Shown piece after piece: positions 45,215 to 52,587 of a stretch of 64,000 bases of DNA. How positions within the stretch are numbered: position 1 is the stretch's first letter; every line of letters starts with the position of its first letter. The position numbers and the translations under genes were made by a program. The notes under the pieces are model-generated. The model did no database searches. It saw only the letters and a list, made by a program, of their open reading frames with translations, and was not told where the DNA came from. This DNA is from Nitrospina sp052156635 (lineage in GTDB: Bacteria > Nitrospinota > Nitrospinia > Nitrospinales > Nitrospinaceae), in contig NZ_JBQKUO010000002.1 of NCBI RefSeq assembly GCF_052156635.1, forward strand, positions 310,001 through 374,000, in the 5' to 3' direction.

Positions 45215-45246
45215 AAAGGCCCGCCGAAAGGCGGGCCTTTTTTTAT
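45215..45246 (+). terminator. Rho-independent terminator of the bd-like operon
   Basis: AGGCCCGCC (45217-45225), GAAA loop, GGCGGGCCT (45230-45238) and a run of T residues. It is a strong, textbook hairpin directly after the last cytochrome gene. Confidence 0.92.
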
Positions 45247-45337
45247 TGTCTTAATTATTGTAAAAGCCGGGATGGTACGGTTGGGCCGGGGGGTGTTGCC
45301 GTCTGGAATTAAATAACAGGGGAGGAGACGAGACGGT

Positions 45338-45559
45338 TCAGGCGCTGATCTGTTCGAGGTCCATGTTGCCTTCGATGATTTCCCGCAGGGACAATTCGTA
45401 GAAACTTTTGGGGCTGTCGTACTTGGTTTTTTTCACTTCAATCGTGGGTTGGGCCCCTTTTTCCAGCTGGTGGATTCGCTGTGCTACCAGAATGCACAGC
45501 AGATACCGGCTCTTCACCACATCCAGTGCTTTCTTTTCCAAAACAAGAATTTCTTCCAT
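45338..45559 (-). CDS. rpoZ: RNA polymerase omega subunit
   Basis: A 73-aa protein. The core SRYLLCILVAQRIHQLEKGAQP and the C-terminal ELSLREIIEGNMDLE correspond to omega conserved regions. The N terminus is short, as in other compact omegas. Omega binds beta-prime and aids polymerase assembly. The usual neighbour gmk is not present; ltaE lies upstream on the same strand. Confidence 0.85.
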   Translation of the reverse strand: MEEILVLEKKALDVVKSRYLLCILVAQRIHQLEKGAQPTIEVKKTKYDSPKSFYELSLREIIEGNMDLEQISA

Positions 45560-45642
45560 TCGGTTTCCTTACCTTTATACGTTAAAAACCTAAATTTTAG
45601 AGAGTTCCCCACTCCCTGTCAAAGTATTCCTGCAGGACGGGC

Positions 45643-46677
45643 CTATTTTAAAACTTCGCGCAGAATGTCCAGGGTGGTTTTCACCATGTCATGTGTGATA
45701 TGACGATGCACGACCGCCCGGAACCAGCCGTCACCCATGTGCAGGATGCGGACCCCCTGGTCATCAAGGAAACGCTCCAAAGCCTCTGCACCCATGTCCG
45801 GGTGCTGGAGCTTAAAAAACAGGATGTTTGTGTGGACCCGGTCACAGTTGATCTGGATACCCGGTGTCTTGTGAAGGCCTTGTGCCAGTTCCCTGGCGTT
45901 TTGGTGGTCCTCGATAAGCCTCTCCGTATGGTGGGTCAGGGCCTCCAGGCCGGCAGCTGCAAGGATTCCCACCTGCCTCATTCCGCCCCCCACCATCTTT
46001 CGCCACTTGCGGGCGCGAACAACCCAGTCAGCGGGACCGCAGATGAGGGATCCCGAGGGTGCCGACAAGCCCTTCGACAGGCTGAACATGACGGAATCCG
46101 CGTCCCGGGTGAGGGCAGCGGCTTCCACCCCCAGCGCCACCGCGGCGTTGAACAGCCGGGCCCCGTCCAGATGGATTTTTAGCCCGTTGTGATCCGCCAG
46201 TTCCCGGACTTCCTGCATGTAATCGGTTGTCAGGGGATAGCCCCCGCAGTAGTTGTGGGTGTTTTCCAGGCAGATCAGCCGGGTTGGCGGATAATGCACG
46301 TCCTCTTTGCGAATGGCGGCTTTGACCTCGCCCATATCGAGAGTCCCGTCGTCCCGGTTGGCCACGGGGTGGGGGTGGATGCCCCCCAGCGCGGACAGTC
46401 CCCCGACTTCGTTGATGAAAATATGGCTGCGGAGGCCGAGAATGATTTCGTCACCGCGCTGGCAGTGGGTGAGGAGGCTGACCAGGTTGCCCATGGTGCC
46501 GCTCGGTACGAACAGGGCGGCCTCCTTACCCGTTTGTTCCGCTGCCAGTTCCTGCAGTCGGTGCACGGTGGGGTCTTCGTCGAAAACATCGTCTCCCACC
46601 TCGGCATTCGCCATGGCCTGCCGCATGGCATCGGTCGGGTGGGTCAGGGTGTCACTGCGGTAATCGATAATCTGCAT
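45643..46677 (-). CDS. ltaE: Low-specificity L-threonine aldolase
   Basis: A 344-aa PLP enzyme of the aspartate-aminotransferase fold. Characteristic are YRSDTLTHPTDAMRQAM, VGDDVFDEDPTV, the HLDGARLFNAAVALG block and the Schiff-base lysine K202 in FSLSKGLSAPSGS. It splits threonine or allo-threonine to glycine and acetaldehyde. With gcvPB elsewhere in the window, glycine is a plausible one-carbon source. It starts 3 nt after the preceding small membrane gene. Confidence 0.94.
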   Translation of the reverse strand: MQIIDYRSDTLTHPTDAMRQAMANAEVGDDVFDEDPTVHRLQELAAEQTGKEAALFVPSGTMGNLVSLLTHCQRGDEIILGLRSHIFINEVGGLSALGGIHPHPVANRDDGTLDMGEVKAAIRKEDVHYPPTRLICLENTHNYCGGYPLTTDYMQEVRELADHNGLKIHLDGARLFNAAVALGVEAAALTRDADSVMFSLSKGLSAPSGSLICGPADWVVRARKWRKMVGGGMRQVGILAAAGLEALTHHTERLIEDHQNARELAQGLHKTPGIQINCDRVHTNILFFKLQHPDMGAEALERFLDDQGVRILHMGDGWFRAVVHRHITHDMVKTTLDILREVLK

Positions 46678-46680
46678 GGA

Positions 46681-46995
46681 TCAATCCTGTTTCTTTTCTG
46701 AACGGAAACGCTGGATGCGGTAATACACCAGCGACAAAAGGAAGACCGGGACGGCAAAGCCACCCAGGATGATCTGCCGGGCCAGGGAAGAGGAAAACTC
46801 CAGGGCCACCAGCAGACGGTACTGCTGGGTCACCACCAGGGCGAGGATCACCGCGACAATCAGCATGTACCCCACGCGTTTCGATCCCTTGCCGCCCGGA
46901 AACACCATCGAATGCGCGATGAAGTTCAACCCCAAAAATAGCAGGCCGCTCAGGAACATGAGGTAAACGATGAAATTCTGGGTATCGGTCAGCAA
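46681..46995 (-). CDS. Small membrane protein, unknown function
   Basis: 104 aa from a TTG start. Three hydrophobic stretches are visible: IVYLMFLSGLLFLGLNFIAH, VGYMLIVAVILALVVTQQY and QIILGGFAVPVFLLSLVYY, with a charged C terminus. No family recognised. It is directly upstream of ltaE on the same strand, and a strong terminator pointing the same way lies upstream at 47097-47129. Confidence 0.65.
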   Translation of the reverse strand: MLTDTQNFIVYLMFLSGLLFLGLNFIAHSMVFPGGKGSKRVGYMLIVAVILALVVTQQYRLLVALEFSSSLARQIILGGFAVPVFLLSLVYYRIQRFRSEKKQD

Positions 46996-47096
46996 CGGCA
47001 GTCGGCCCCGGTTGGTTGGTCTTGCCGTATTTTATCCGCTCACCGCAGCAGATCAAAGTCCTTTACCGGGTGCGCCGCCCCCGTGTCCGGGATGGC

Positions 47097-47129
47097 GCAA
47101 AAAAAAAGCCCCGGGGCAACCCGGGGCCA
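47097..47129 (-). terminator. Rho-independent terminator of the porin gene
   Basis: On the minus strand, GCCCCGGG/CCCGGGGC around a four-base loop is followed by nine T residues (the A run at 47099-47107 on the plus strand). It ends the amt-porin unit. Confidence 0.92.
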
Positions 47130-47157
47130 GGAGGTGTTGTGGAAACTTCGACCTTGG

Positions 47158-48351
47158 TCAAAAGTGAATCAGGGTGTTGAAGGCCACTGTATCCTGATGC
47201 CGGGTTCCGGTGCCCGACTGGGTTTCGAACACGCTCAGGTTCGACTCGTCGTGACGGTATTCCACGCGAATGATCATGTTCTGCAGAACGCGGAATTCCG
47301 GGGTGATGGTGAATTCGCGCAGGCTGTTGTTGACCGCGCCGAGACGGAATCCGTCCTGATCCCGGAACCAGGCGGAACGCACGTTGAGCGAAAACCACTT
47401 GTTGAAGTCATAACGCACGATTCCGGCGACACCCCACCAGGTGGCGGTACCGGCGCCGGGACCCGAGTTCTGCTCCGATCCGTAATCCGCGTTCAGCTGA
47501 AGAGCCAGCTGGTTGGTGATGCCGATGTCGATGACCGTATCGAAAATATTACGCCAGTTGTCGTTGCCCCTGTCGGTGCCGAGTGTCCCCTGGTTCCCGC
47601 CCATGTAGTTGAACAGAATGCTCACATTCTCAAACGGCAGGTAGCCGATCTGTGCGCCGAAAGACTTTTCGGAGTTGTTGTCCGTGGTGCCCGCTTCCTC
47701 CCAGTTGTTGGCGATCATGAACATGACGCTCCACTTTTCGTTGATGTCGTAGGAGGCCCGGATGCCGGTGTGCGTGAACGGGATACCCCAGCCGAATACA
47801 AACGTCCGGGAAAAGTTCGTGTTCCAGCCGTCGTAACCGTCGAACACTTCCGCTCCGACATGGGTGACGAACTTTCCGAAATCAATTTTCAATCCCGAGC
47901 CGACGGGGGCGTTCCAGGTGACATAAGATTGCTGAAGGTCAAAATCGTCGTCGCCGGTTGCAAGTCCTCTCACATTGGCCGCGGAGGTGGGCGAGCTCCG
48001 CAGCCGCTGGGCGCCCTCCGGCAGGCTGAAGCCGAAGGTGAGGTCGAACCGGAATCCGATGTCGCCTTTATCGTCGGCCTGTTTCAGGAACACCAGTTCC
48101 GTGTTGTCCAGTTTGAAGCTGTTGTCGTCCTGATCGAATATGCGGACGCAGGCGGTGAGCGGCGCCACGCCACAGTTGGTATTTGTCAGGGGACGGTTGA
48201 AATTATAACTGTAAGAAGATGAGACGAAGCCATGCACCTCCACGTCTTCCAGCAGTTTGAAGACGTTGGACGCGGCCTGGGCTCCGGTGGCGAATGCGAT
48301 CGATAAGAATGCCAGCCCCGCGGCCAGCAATTGGAATTTGCCTTTCATCAC
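47158..48351 (-). CDS. Outer-membrane beta-barrel porin
   Basis: A 397-aa protein with a cleavable signal (LLAAGLAFLSIAFATGAQA). The sequence is a chain of short amphipathic strands (VHGFVSSSYSYNF, DIGFRFDLTFGF, LKIDFGKFVTHVG) and ends in F (NTLIHF), as Bam substrates do. EVFDGYDGWNTNFSRTFVFGWGIPFTHTGIRASYD is typical of the BBP2/DUF1597-like porins. The solute is unknown. The gene is 134 nt downstream of amt, so it may supply ammonium or nitrite passage across the outer membrane (inference). Confidence 0.87.
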   Translation of the reverse strand: MMKGKFQLLAAGLAFLSIAFATGAQAASNVFKLLEDVEVHGFVSSSYSYNFNRPLTNTNCGVAPLTACVRIFDQDDNSFKLDNTELVFLKQADDKGDIGFRFDLTFGFSLPEGAQRLRSSPTSAANVRGLATGDDDFDLQQSYVTWNAPVGSGLKIDFGKFVTHVGAEVFDGYDGWNTNFSRTFVFGWGIPFTHTGIRASYDINEKWSVMFMIANNWEEAGTTDNNSEKSFGAQIGYLPFENVSILFNYMGGNQGTLGTDRGNDNWRNIFDTVIDIGITNQLALQLNADYGSEQNSGPGAGTATWWGVAGIVRYDFNKWFSLNVRSAWFRDQDGFRLGAVNNSLREFTITPEFRVLQNMIIRVEYRHDESNLSVFETQSGTGTRHQDTVAFNTLIHF

Positions 48352-48396
48352 TCCCCCTTAATGCCTGATAAGGCTTGGATGGAATCGCCGCCACCC

Positions 48397-48466
48397 GGGA
48401 GGATCCTCCCGATCCGACCCGGTGACGGCAAGTGAACTGACCCGTGGTTTCCGGCAGGTGCCGGAA
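48397..48466. other. Two palindromes between amt and the porin gene
   Basis: GGGAGGATCCTCCC at 48397-48410 and TTCCGGCA-GG-TGCCGGAA at 48449-48466. Neither has a T tract on the minus strand, so they are more likely mRNA stabilising or processing hairpins than terminators. Confidence 0.4.
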
Positions 48467-48485
48467 CCCTCCCTTACTGATAAAT

Positions 48486-49769
48486 TCATACGAGGTTGTA
48501 GCCGGATTCCCCGTGCTGGGTGGCGTCGAGGCCGATCTCCTCGTCTTCCTCATCCACCCGGAACCCGACCATCTTGTCCACCGCCACCACCAGACCGTAG
48601 GTGACGACGAAGGAGTAAAGCGCCGCTGCGGCGACGCCGATCACCTGCACGCCGACCTGTTTCAGGTTGCCGTCCAACAGTCCTGTTCCCCCATGAGTGA
48701 CGAACAGGCCGGTGGCCAGGGCTCCCCAGGCCCCCCCGACCCCGTGGATGCCGAACACGTCCAGGGAATCGTCGATGCCTTTTCGGTGCTTCAGGATGAC
48801 AGCCAGGTAGCAGACCATGCCCGCGATCACGCCAATGACCATGGCCCACAGGGGAGAGACGAAGCCCGCCGCCGGGGTGATGGCCACCAGGCCCGCGACG
48901 ATTCCCGATGCCGCACCCAGCGCACTGGGTTTTCCGGCTTTCACCTGCTCTGCAATCAACCAGCCGATCATCCCCGCCCCGGTAGCCACCTGGGTGTTGG
49001 TGAAGGCCAGAACGGCGTTCTGGTCCGCTGCAAGCGCGCTTCCGGCGTTGAAACCAAACCAGCCGAACCACAGCAGGCCCGCGCCCAGCAGCACCAGGGG
49101 CAGGTTGTGGGGAATCATCATGGGTCCGGGAAATCCCCGGCGTTTCTTGAGGTAGAGTGCCGCCGCCAAACCCGCCACGCCGGAAGATATATGGACCACC
49201 GTGCCGCCGGCGAAATCCAGGGCCCCCAGCTCACCCAGCCAGCCACCCCCCCAAACCCAGTGGCAGATGGGGTCGTAAACGATGGTGGACCAGATGAAAA
49301 TGAAGATCACGTAGGCTTTGAATGACACCCGCTCGGCGATCCCCCCACTGATCAGGGCCACGGTGATGATGGCGAACATCAGCTGGAACATGCTGAACAG
49401 GTACTCCGGAATGGTTCCGCTCAACGTGTCGACCTCGGTTCCGTTGAGGAAAACTTTGTCAAAACCCCCGACGAACCCGCCGATATCACTGCCGAATGAA
49501 AGCGAATAGCCCACCAGCACCCACTGAATGGTGATCACCCCGAGAGGAATGAAGCTGTGCATGATGGTGCTCAGCACGTTTTTACGCCGCACCATGCCGC
49601 CGTAAAAGAGAGCCAGGCCGGGAAGCATCAGCATGACCAGCGCAGATGACACGAGGATCCAGGCGGTGTCGGCGCCGTTGAGTTGTGGGGCTTCCTCTGC
49701 ATATGCCGGAAGAGCCCACAACAACCCCAATCCGATCGGGAAAATCGCATATTTAAAAAATCGACCCAT
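48486..49769 (-). CDS. amt: Ammonium transporter Amt
   Basis: 427 aa with an N-terminal signal (FPIGLGLLWALPAYAEEA) and 11 membrane segments. The twin-histidine pore is represented by GGTVVHISSG and FGIHGVGG. ADTAWILVSSALVMLMLPGLALFYGGMVRRKNVLS is the family opening. The C-terminal tail (DEEDEEIGLDATQHGESGYNLV) contains the GlnK-responsive GLD-type segment. No glnK is adjacent. GAGGA lies 8 nt before the ATG, in a highly palindromic leader. It feeds ammonium assimilation and, in ammonia-related chemolithotrophs, nitrogen supply. Confidence 0.95.
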   Translation of the reverse strand: MGRFFKYAIFPIGLGLLWALPAYAEEAPQLNGADTAWILVSSALVMLMLPGLALFYGGMVRRKNVLSTIMHSFIPLGVITIQWVLVGYSLSFGSDIGGFVGGFDKVFLNGTEVDTLSGTIPEYLFSMFQLMFAIITVALISGGIAERVSFKAYVIFIFIWSTIVYDPICHWVWGGGWLGELGALDFAGGTVVHISSGVAGLAAALYLKKRRGFPGPMMIPHNLPLVLLGAGLLWFGWFGFNAGSALAADQNAVLAFTNTQVATGAGMIGWLIAEQVKAGKPSALGAASGIVAGLVAITPAAGFVSPLWAMVIGVIAGMVCYLAVILKHRKGIDDSLDVFGIHGVGGAWGALATGLFVTHGGTGLLDGNLKQVGVQVIGVAAAALYSFVVTYGLVVAVDKMVGFRVDEEDEEIGLDATQHGESGYNLV

Positions 49770-49770
49770 T

Positions 49771-49862
49771 TTTCAGTCCTCAATTGATTGAAGTAGTTGC
49801 CCCCTACCGGGTAGGCGGAATCGGCGCACCTGCGGCGCTATATTAAGGAGACTTAATCAATT
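49771..49862 (-). promoter_or_regulatory. Structured 5' leader of amt (candidate cis-regulatory RNA)
   Basis: Read on the minus strand, AAUUGAUU plus AAG (49862-49852) can pair with CUUC-AAUCAAUU (49792-49782), enclosing a GCGC/GCGC hairpin (49838-49824 region) and CCUAC-CCG-GUAGG (49815-49803). The ribosome binding site GAGGA follows the outer stem directly. A second local hairpin UUAAG-UCUC-CUUAA is alternative. No known riboswitch class was recognised. Confidence 0.4.
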
Positions 49863-49895
49863 CCTGTACCCACAACGGGTTGAGGACTGAAATAA

Positions 49896-49949
49896 ATGGA
49901 AAAAAGCCTGCAAACGGTTTTAATTGAGGGAGTTGGGTGGAGTGGATAA
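49896..49949 (+). CDS. Possible 17-aa ORF with ribosome binding site copied from amt
   Basis: ATG-TAA frame of 18 codons preceded by TTGAGGACTGAAA, the same 13 bases that precede the amt ATG on the other strand. Too short to evaluate; it may simply be part of an inverted repeat. Confidence 0.15.
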   Translation: MEKSLQTVLIEGVGWSG

Positions 49950-50254
49950 CAGGGTCAGGCCGGAATGAAGGGGGGGGACTTTGGAAAAGGCAGGTTCCAA
50001 GGTGCTGAGTTTTGCGGATGTTTCCAGCAGGGATGCTGAAAAAATAATCACAAATTTATTCAAGTATCCCTTATTTTTACCGTGAAAGAACTAGGCCATG
50101 AACCATATGAAGACCGTTTGGAGACCCTGCTTCAGTCAAGAACTTGACATGAAAAGTCAAAAAATGGGTTTCCCCGGGTACTTGAACTATTGATAGAAAA
50201 ATATTAACTCTTTATAATATTTAAAGTTATCCGGATTTAGAAGCGGGTCTGGCC

Positions 50255-50271
50255 TTGGCACAGTCTTTGCT
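50255..50271 (+). promoter_or_regulatory. Sigma-54-type (-24/-12) promoter of the flagellar operon
   Basis: TTGGCACAGTCTTTGCT contains TGGCAC and TTGC at exact -24/-12 spacing (TGGCAC-N5-TTGC). It lies 60 nt before the fliL ATG, placing transcription start near 50282. Flagellar middle genes are often RpoN-controlled. Confidence 0.75.
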
Positions 50272-50331
50272 CATTATTCATTCGAATTGGAATGAAATGG
50301 CCACAATGCCCATTGATCGGGAGGAAGGCGC

Positions 50332-50862
50332 ATGGCTCAGCAGGAAAAACAGGAAGGTGTCGATCAGATTATTGATGAGGTTCCCCCTCAACGCGGGGTG
50401 AGCCGTGGATTTCTGCTCACTCTTCTCCTGATTGCGGGACTCGCGGTGGGCGGGTATTTTGCCTTCCTGAACTTCATACAGCCGCAGATGGAAGCCAAAA
50501 AGCAGGGTCAGGACCTTCAGGTCCCCGGCTCGAAATTCGCTGACAAGGAACCCGGGGAAATGGGTGTGATGTACCCCATGGAACCGTTTCTCATCAATCT
50601 CGCGCGCAGCAACGGCAAGCAGTTCCTGAAAGTCAGCCTGACCCTGGAACTCAGTTCCCCGGAGGTTCGCCCTGAGGTCAAGGCCAATGAATTCAAGATT
50701 GTGGACTCCATTCTGCTTTTGCTCAGCAGCAAAACACGGGAGGACGTCATTTCCCTGCAGGGCAAGTTCAAGCTGAAAGATGAAATTGCCACGCGGGTGA
50801 ACCGGTTTCTGGTGATGGGCCACGTCAAGGACGTCTATTTCTCGGAATTCATCGTTCAATAA
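50332..50862 (+). CDS. fliL: Flagellar basal body-associated protein FliL
   Basis: 176 aa. One transmembrane helix (GFLLTLLLIAGLAVGGYFAFL) near the N terminus is followed by a periplasmic domain. EPFLINLARSNGKQFLKVSLTLELS and EFKIVDSILLLLSSKTREDVISLQGKFKLKDEIATRVN are the diagnostic FliL segments. FliL surrounds the stator units and tunes motor torque. It is the first gene after the sigma-54 promoter. A pair of palindromes separates it from fliM. Confidence 0.93.
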   Translation: MAQQEKQEGVDQIIDEVPPQRGVSRGFLLTLLLIAGLAVGGYFAFLNFIQPQMEAKKQGQDLQVPGSKFADKEPGEMGVMYPMEPFLINLARSNGKQFLKVSLTLELSSPEVRPEVKANEFKIVDSILLLLSSKTREDVISLQGKFKLKDEIATRVNRFLVMGHVKDVYFSEFIVQ

Positions 50863-50890
50863 TGGATTTTGAGCGTGTATATTGGTTACA

Positions 50891-50927
50891 GGGCCCAATG
50901 GGCCCGAATCCGGTAAACGAGTTTACC
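50891..50927. repeat. Two palindromes in the fliL-fliM spacer
   Basis: GGGCCC-AAT-GGGCCC at 50891-50905 and GGTAAAC-GA-GTTTACC at 50912-50927, immediately before the fliM start at 50939. Confidence 0.5.
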
Positions 50928-50938
50928 AGGCTCTGAAT

Positions 50939-51919
50939 ATGGCACAGGTATTATCCAAAGGTGAAGTCGATGCCCTCCTTCGCGGTGTCAGCGAAAACCA
51001 GATCGAGGTGGAAGCCGACATCACGGAAGAGGAAAAGGGGGTCGTTCCTTACGACCTGACCAGCCAGGAAAAGATCATCCGGGGTCGCCTGCCGACCCTG
51101 GAAATCATCAACCAGTTCTTCTCCCGGCTTTTCCGCAACTCCTTTTCGGGGATGATGCGGCGCTCCGCCGACGTCAGCACGGTGTCCACCGATTCGCTGA
51201 AGTTCGGCGATTTCCTGCGTTCCCTGCCGGTTCCTTCCAGCCTGCACGTATTCCGCATGGAACCCCTGCGCGGATTCGGACTGATCGTCATGGAAAGCAG
51301 CCTGGTGTTTGCGCTGGTGGACAACTTCTTTGGCGGCACGGGCTCGTCCGAGATGAAGAATCAGGGCCGGGACTTCACTTCCATTGAAATGCGCATGACG
51401 CGCAACGTCATCCAGCAGGCGCTGGAAGACTGGGCCAATGCGTGGAAACCGGTTCACCGCGTCAAGACCTCTTACGTGCGTTCCGAGATCAACCCGCAGT
51501 TCGCTGCCATTGTTCCGCCCACCGACGTGGTGCTGATCATCGTGTTTGACATTGAGATGGAGCGGGCCTCCGGCACCATTACCATCTGCCTGCCGTACAC
51601 GGCGATCGAGCCGGTATTGCCGAAACTGAAAGCGAACTTCCAGAGTGAGCGGATGGAGGCCGACAAGGTCTGGATCCGCCGCTTGCGCGAGGAGTTGATG
51701 CAGACGGATGTCGAGTGCGTGGTGGAGTTGGGTAAAACCGCCATGACCCCCCGCAAATTGCTGCAGCTCCAGGTGGGCGATACCCTGATGCTCGGCAACG
51801 ATGTCTCCGATCCGTTGACGGTCAAGGTTGAAGGCATCAAGAAGTACATGGGCCACCCCGGTGTTTCCCGGGGAATGAAGGCCGTACAGATTTCCAAAAT
51901 CATTGAAAGGGAAGAGTGA
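50939..51919 (+). CDS. fliM: Flagellar motor switch protein FliM
   Basis: 326 aa from the ATG at 50939; the longer frame adds a palindrome-derived tail. The N-terminal LSKGEVDALLRGVSE is the FliM EIDALL-type CheY-binding motif. The middle domain contains RLPTLEIINQFFSRLFRNSFSGMMRRSADVS and GGTGSSEMKNQGRDFTSIEMRM, and a C-terminal SpoA domain ends at SKIIERE. It forms the C-ring and binds phosphorylated CheY to switch rotation. fliN begins 3 nt after its stop. Confidence 0.95.
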   Translation: MAQVLSKGEVDALLRGVSENQIEVEADITEEEKGVVPYDLTSQEKIIRGRLPTLEIINQFFSRLFRNSFSGMMRRSADVSTVSTDSLKFGDFLRSLPVPSSLHVFRMEPLRGFGLIVMESSLVFALVDNFFGGTGSSEMKNQGRDFTSIEMRMTRNVIQQALEDWANAWKPVHRVKTSYVRSEINPQFAAIVPPTDVVLIIVFDIEMERASGTITICLPYTAIEPVLPKLKANFQSERMEADKVWIRRLREELMQTDVECVVELGKTAMTPRKLLQLQVGDTLMLGNDVSDPLTVKVEGIKKYMGHPGVSRGMKAVQISKIIEREE

Positions 51920-51922
51920 CCT

Positions 51923-52300
51923 ATGGCTGAATTCGATGACAATGAACTGGGCGCACTGGACGACCTGGATAAATTCGAGGATTTCGAATTCGACAAGGAA
52001 GCCGGAGACGAGGAAATCGAGGGTGAAAAAACCAAACGCGATTCTCGGCTGGACCTCATTCTCGATATTCCGCTCACGGTGACGGTCGAATTGGGGCGCT
52101 CGAAAATGTTGATTCATGACCTGCTTCAACTCGGGCAGGGTTCGGTGATCGAACTCACCAAGATGGTGGGCGAGCCGTTGGAAGTCCTGGTCAACGACAA
52201 GCTGGTGGCTCGCGGCGAGGTCGTGGTGGTCAACGAAAAATTTGGCGTGCGCCTGACCGACATCGTTTCCCCAATGGAACGCGTGCAGTCTCTGGGTTGA
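51923..52300 (+). CDS. fliN: Flagellar motor switch protein FliN
   Basis: 125 aa. An acidic N-terminal tail (DELGALDDLDKFEDFEFDKEAGDEE) precedes a SpoA/FliN domain: LDLILDIPLTVTVELGRSKMLIHDLLQLGQGSVIELTK and PLEVLVNDKLVARGEVVVVNEKFGVRLTDIV. These are canonical FliN segments. It builds the lower C-ring with FliM. A 287-bp spacer with a hairpin separates it from fliO. Confidence 0.95.
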   Translation: MAEFDDNELGALDDLDKFEDFEFDKEAGDEEIEGEKTKRDSRLDLILDIPLTVTVELGRSKMLIHDLLQLGQGSVIELTKMVGEPLEVLVNDKLVARGEVVVVNEKFGVRLTDIVSPMERVQSLG

Positions 52301-52331
52301 CGTACCTGCGATCGCCAAAAATCCAACCCAC

Positions 52332-52435
52332 CCCCGATCTCGGGGTGCGCTTTACCGCACCGTCCGGACTCCTTTTTTCTTCGTTTAGCTCTTGCTGACG
52401 CCCTCCGGCCTCAAGGGGAGTTTACACAACCCCTT
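52332..52435. other. Hairpins in the fliN-fliO spacer
   Basis: CCCCGA-TC-TCGGGG at 52332-52345 and AAGGGG(11-nt loop)CCCCTT at 52413-52435. Neither has a downstream T run, so they are not typical terminators. The 52301-52587 spacer holds no ORF I can support. Confidence 0.4.
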
Positions 52436-52587
52436 TGGTTATAAGAGGTTTTGGGCCCTCTCTCCTTTAACTCTCTGAATTTCAAGAAGTTTGCCAACCG
52501 CATGGTATGGCCTTTGCATTTTTAGGGTTGAACCCATTGTCTGTCGGGTTTTTTGACACGTTCAACTCTTAAAGGTGGGAAGGCGTT

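Larger units (their letters stand above)
49770..50331. other. Divergent region between amt and fliL
   Basis: 562 bp without an established gene. Its left third contains nested inverted repeats that form the amt leader. The right end carries a sigma-54-type promoter for fliL (50255-50271). The middle (about 49950-50250) is AT-rich and shows nothing I can assign. Confidence 0.6.

Noticed and set aside
49771..49862. Known glutamine riboswitch for the amt leader
   Set aside because: I could not match the conserved elements of that class; only generic stem structure is seen.
52332..52345. Rho-independent terminator after fliN
   Set aside because: The CCCCGATCTCGGGG palindrome has a 2-nt loop and no T tract; the flagellar operon probably continues.
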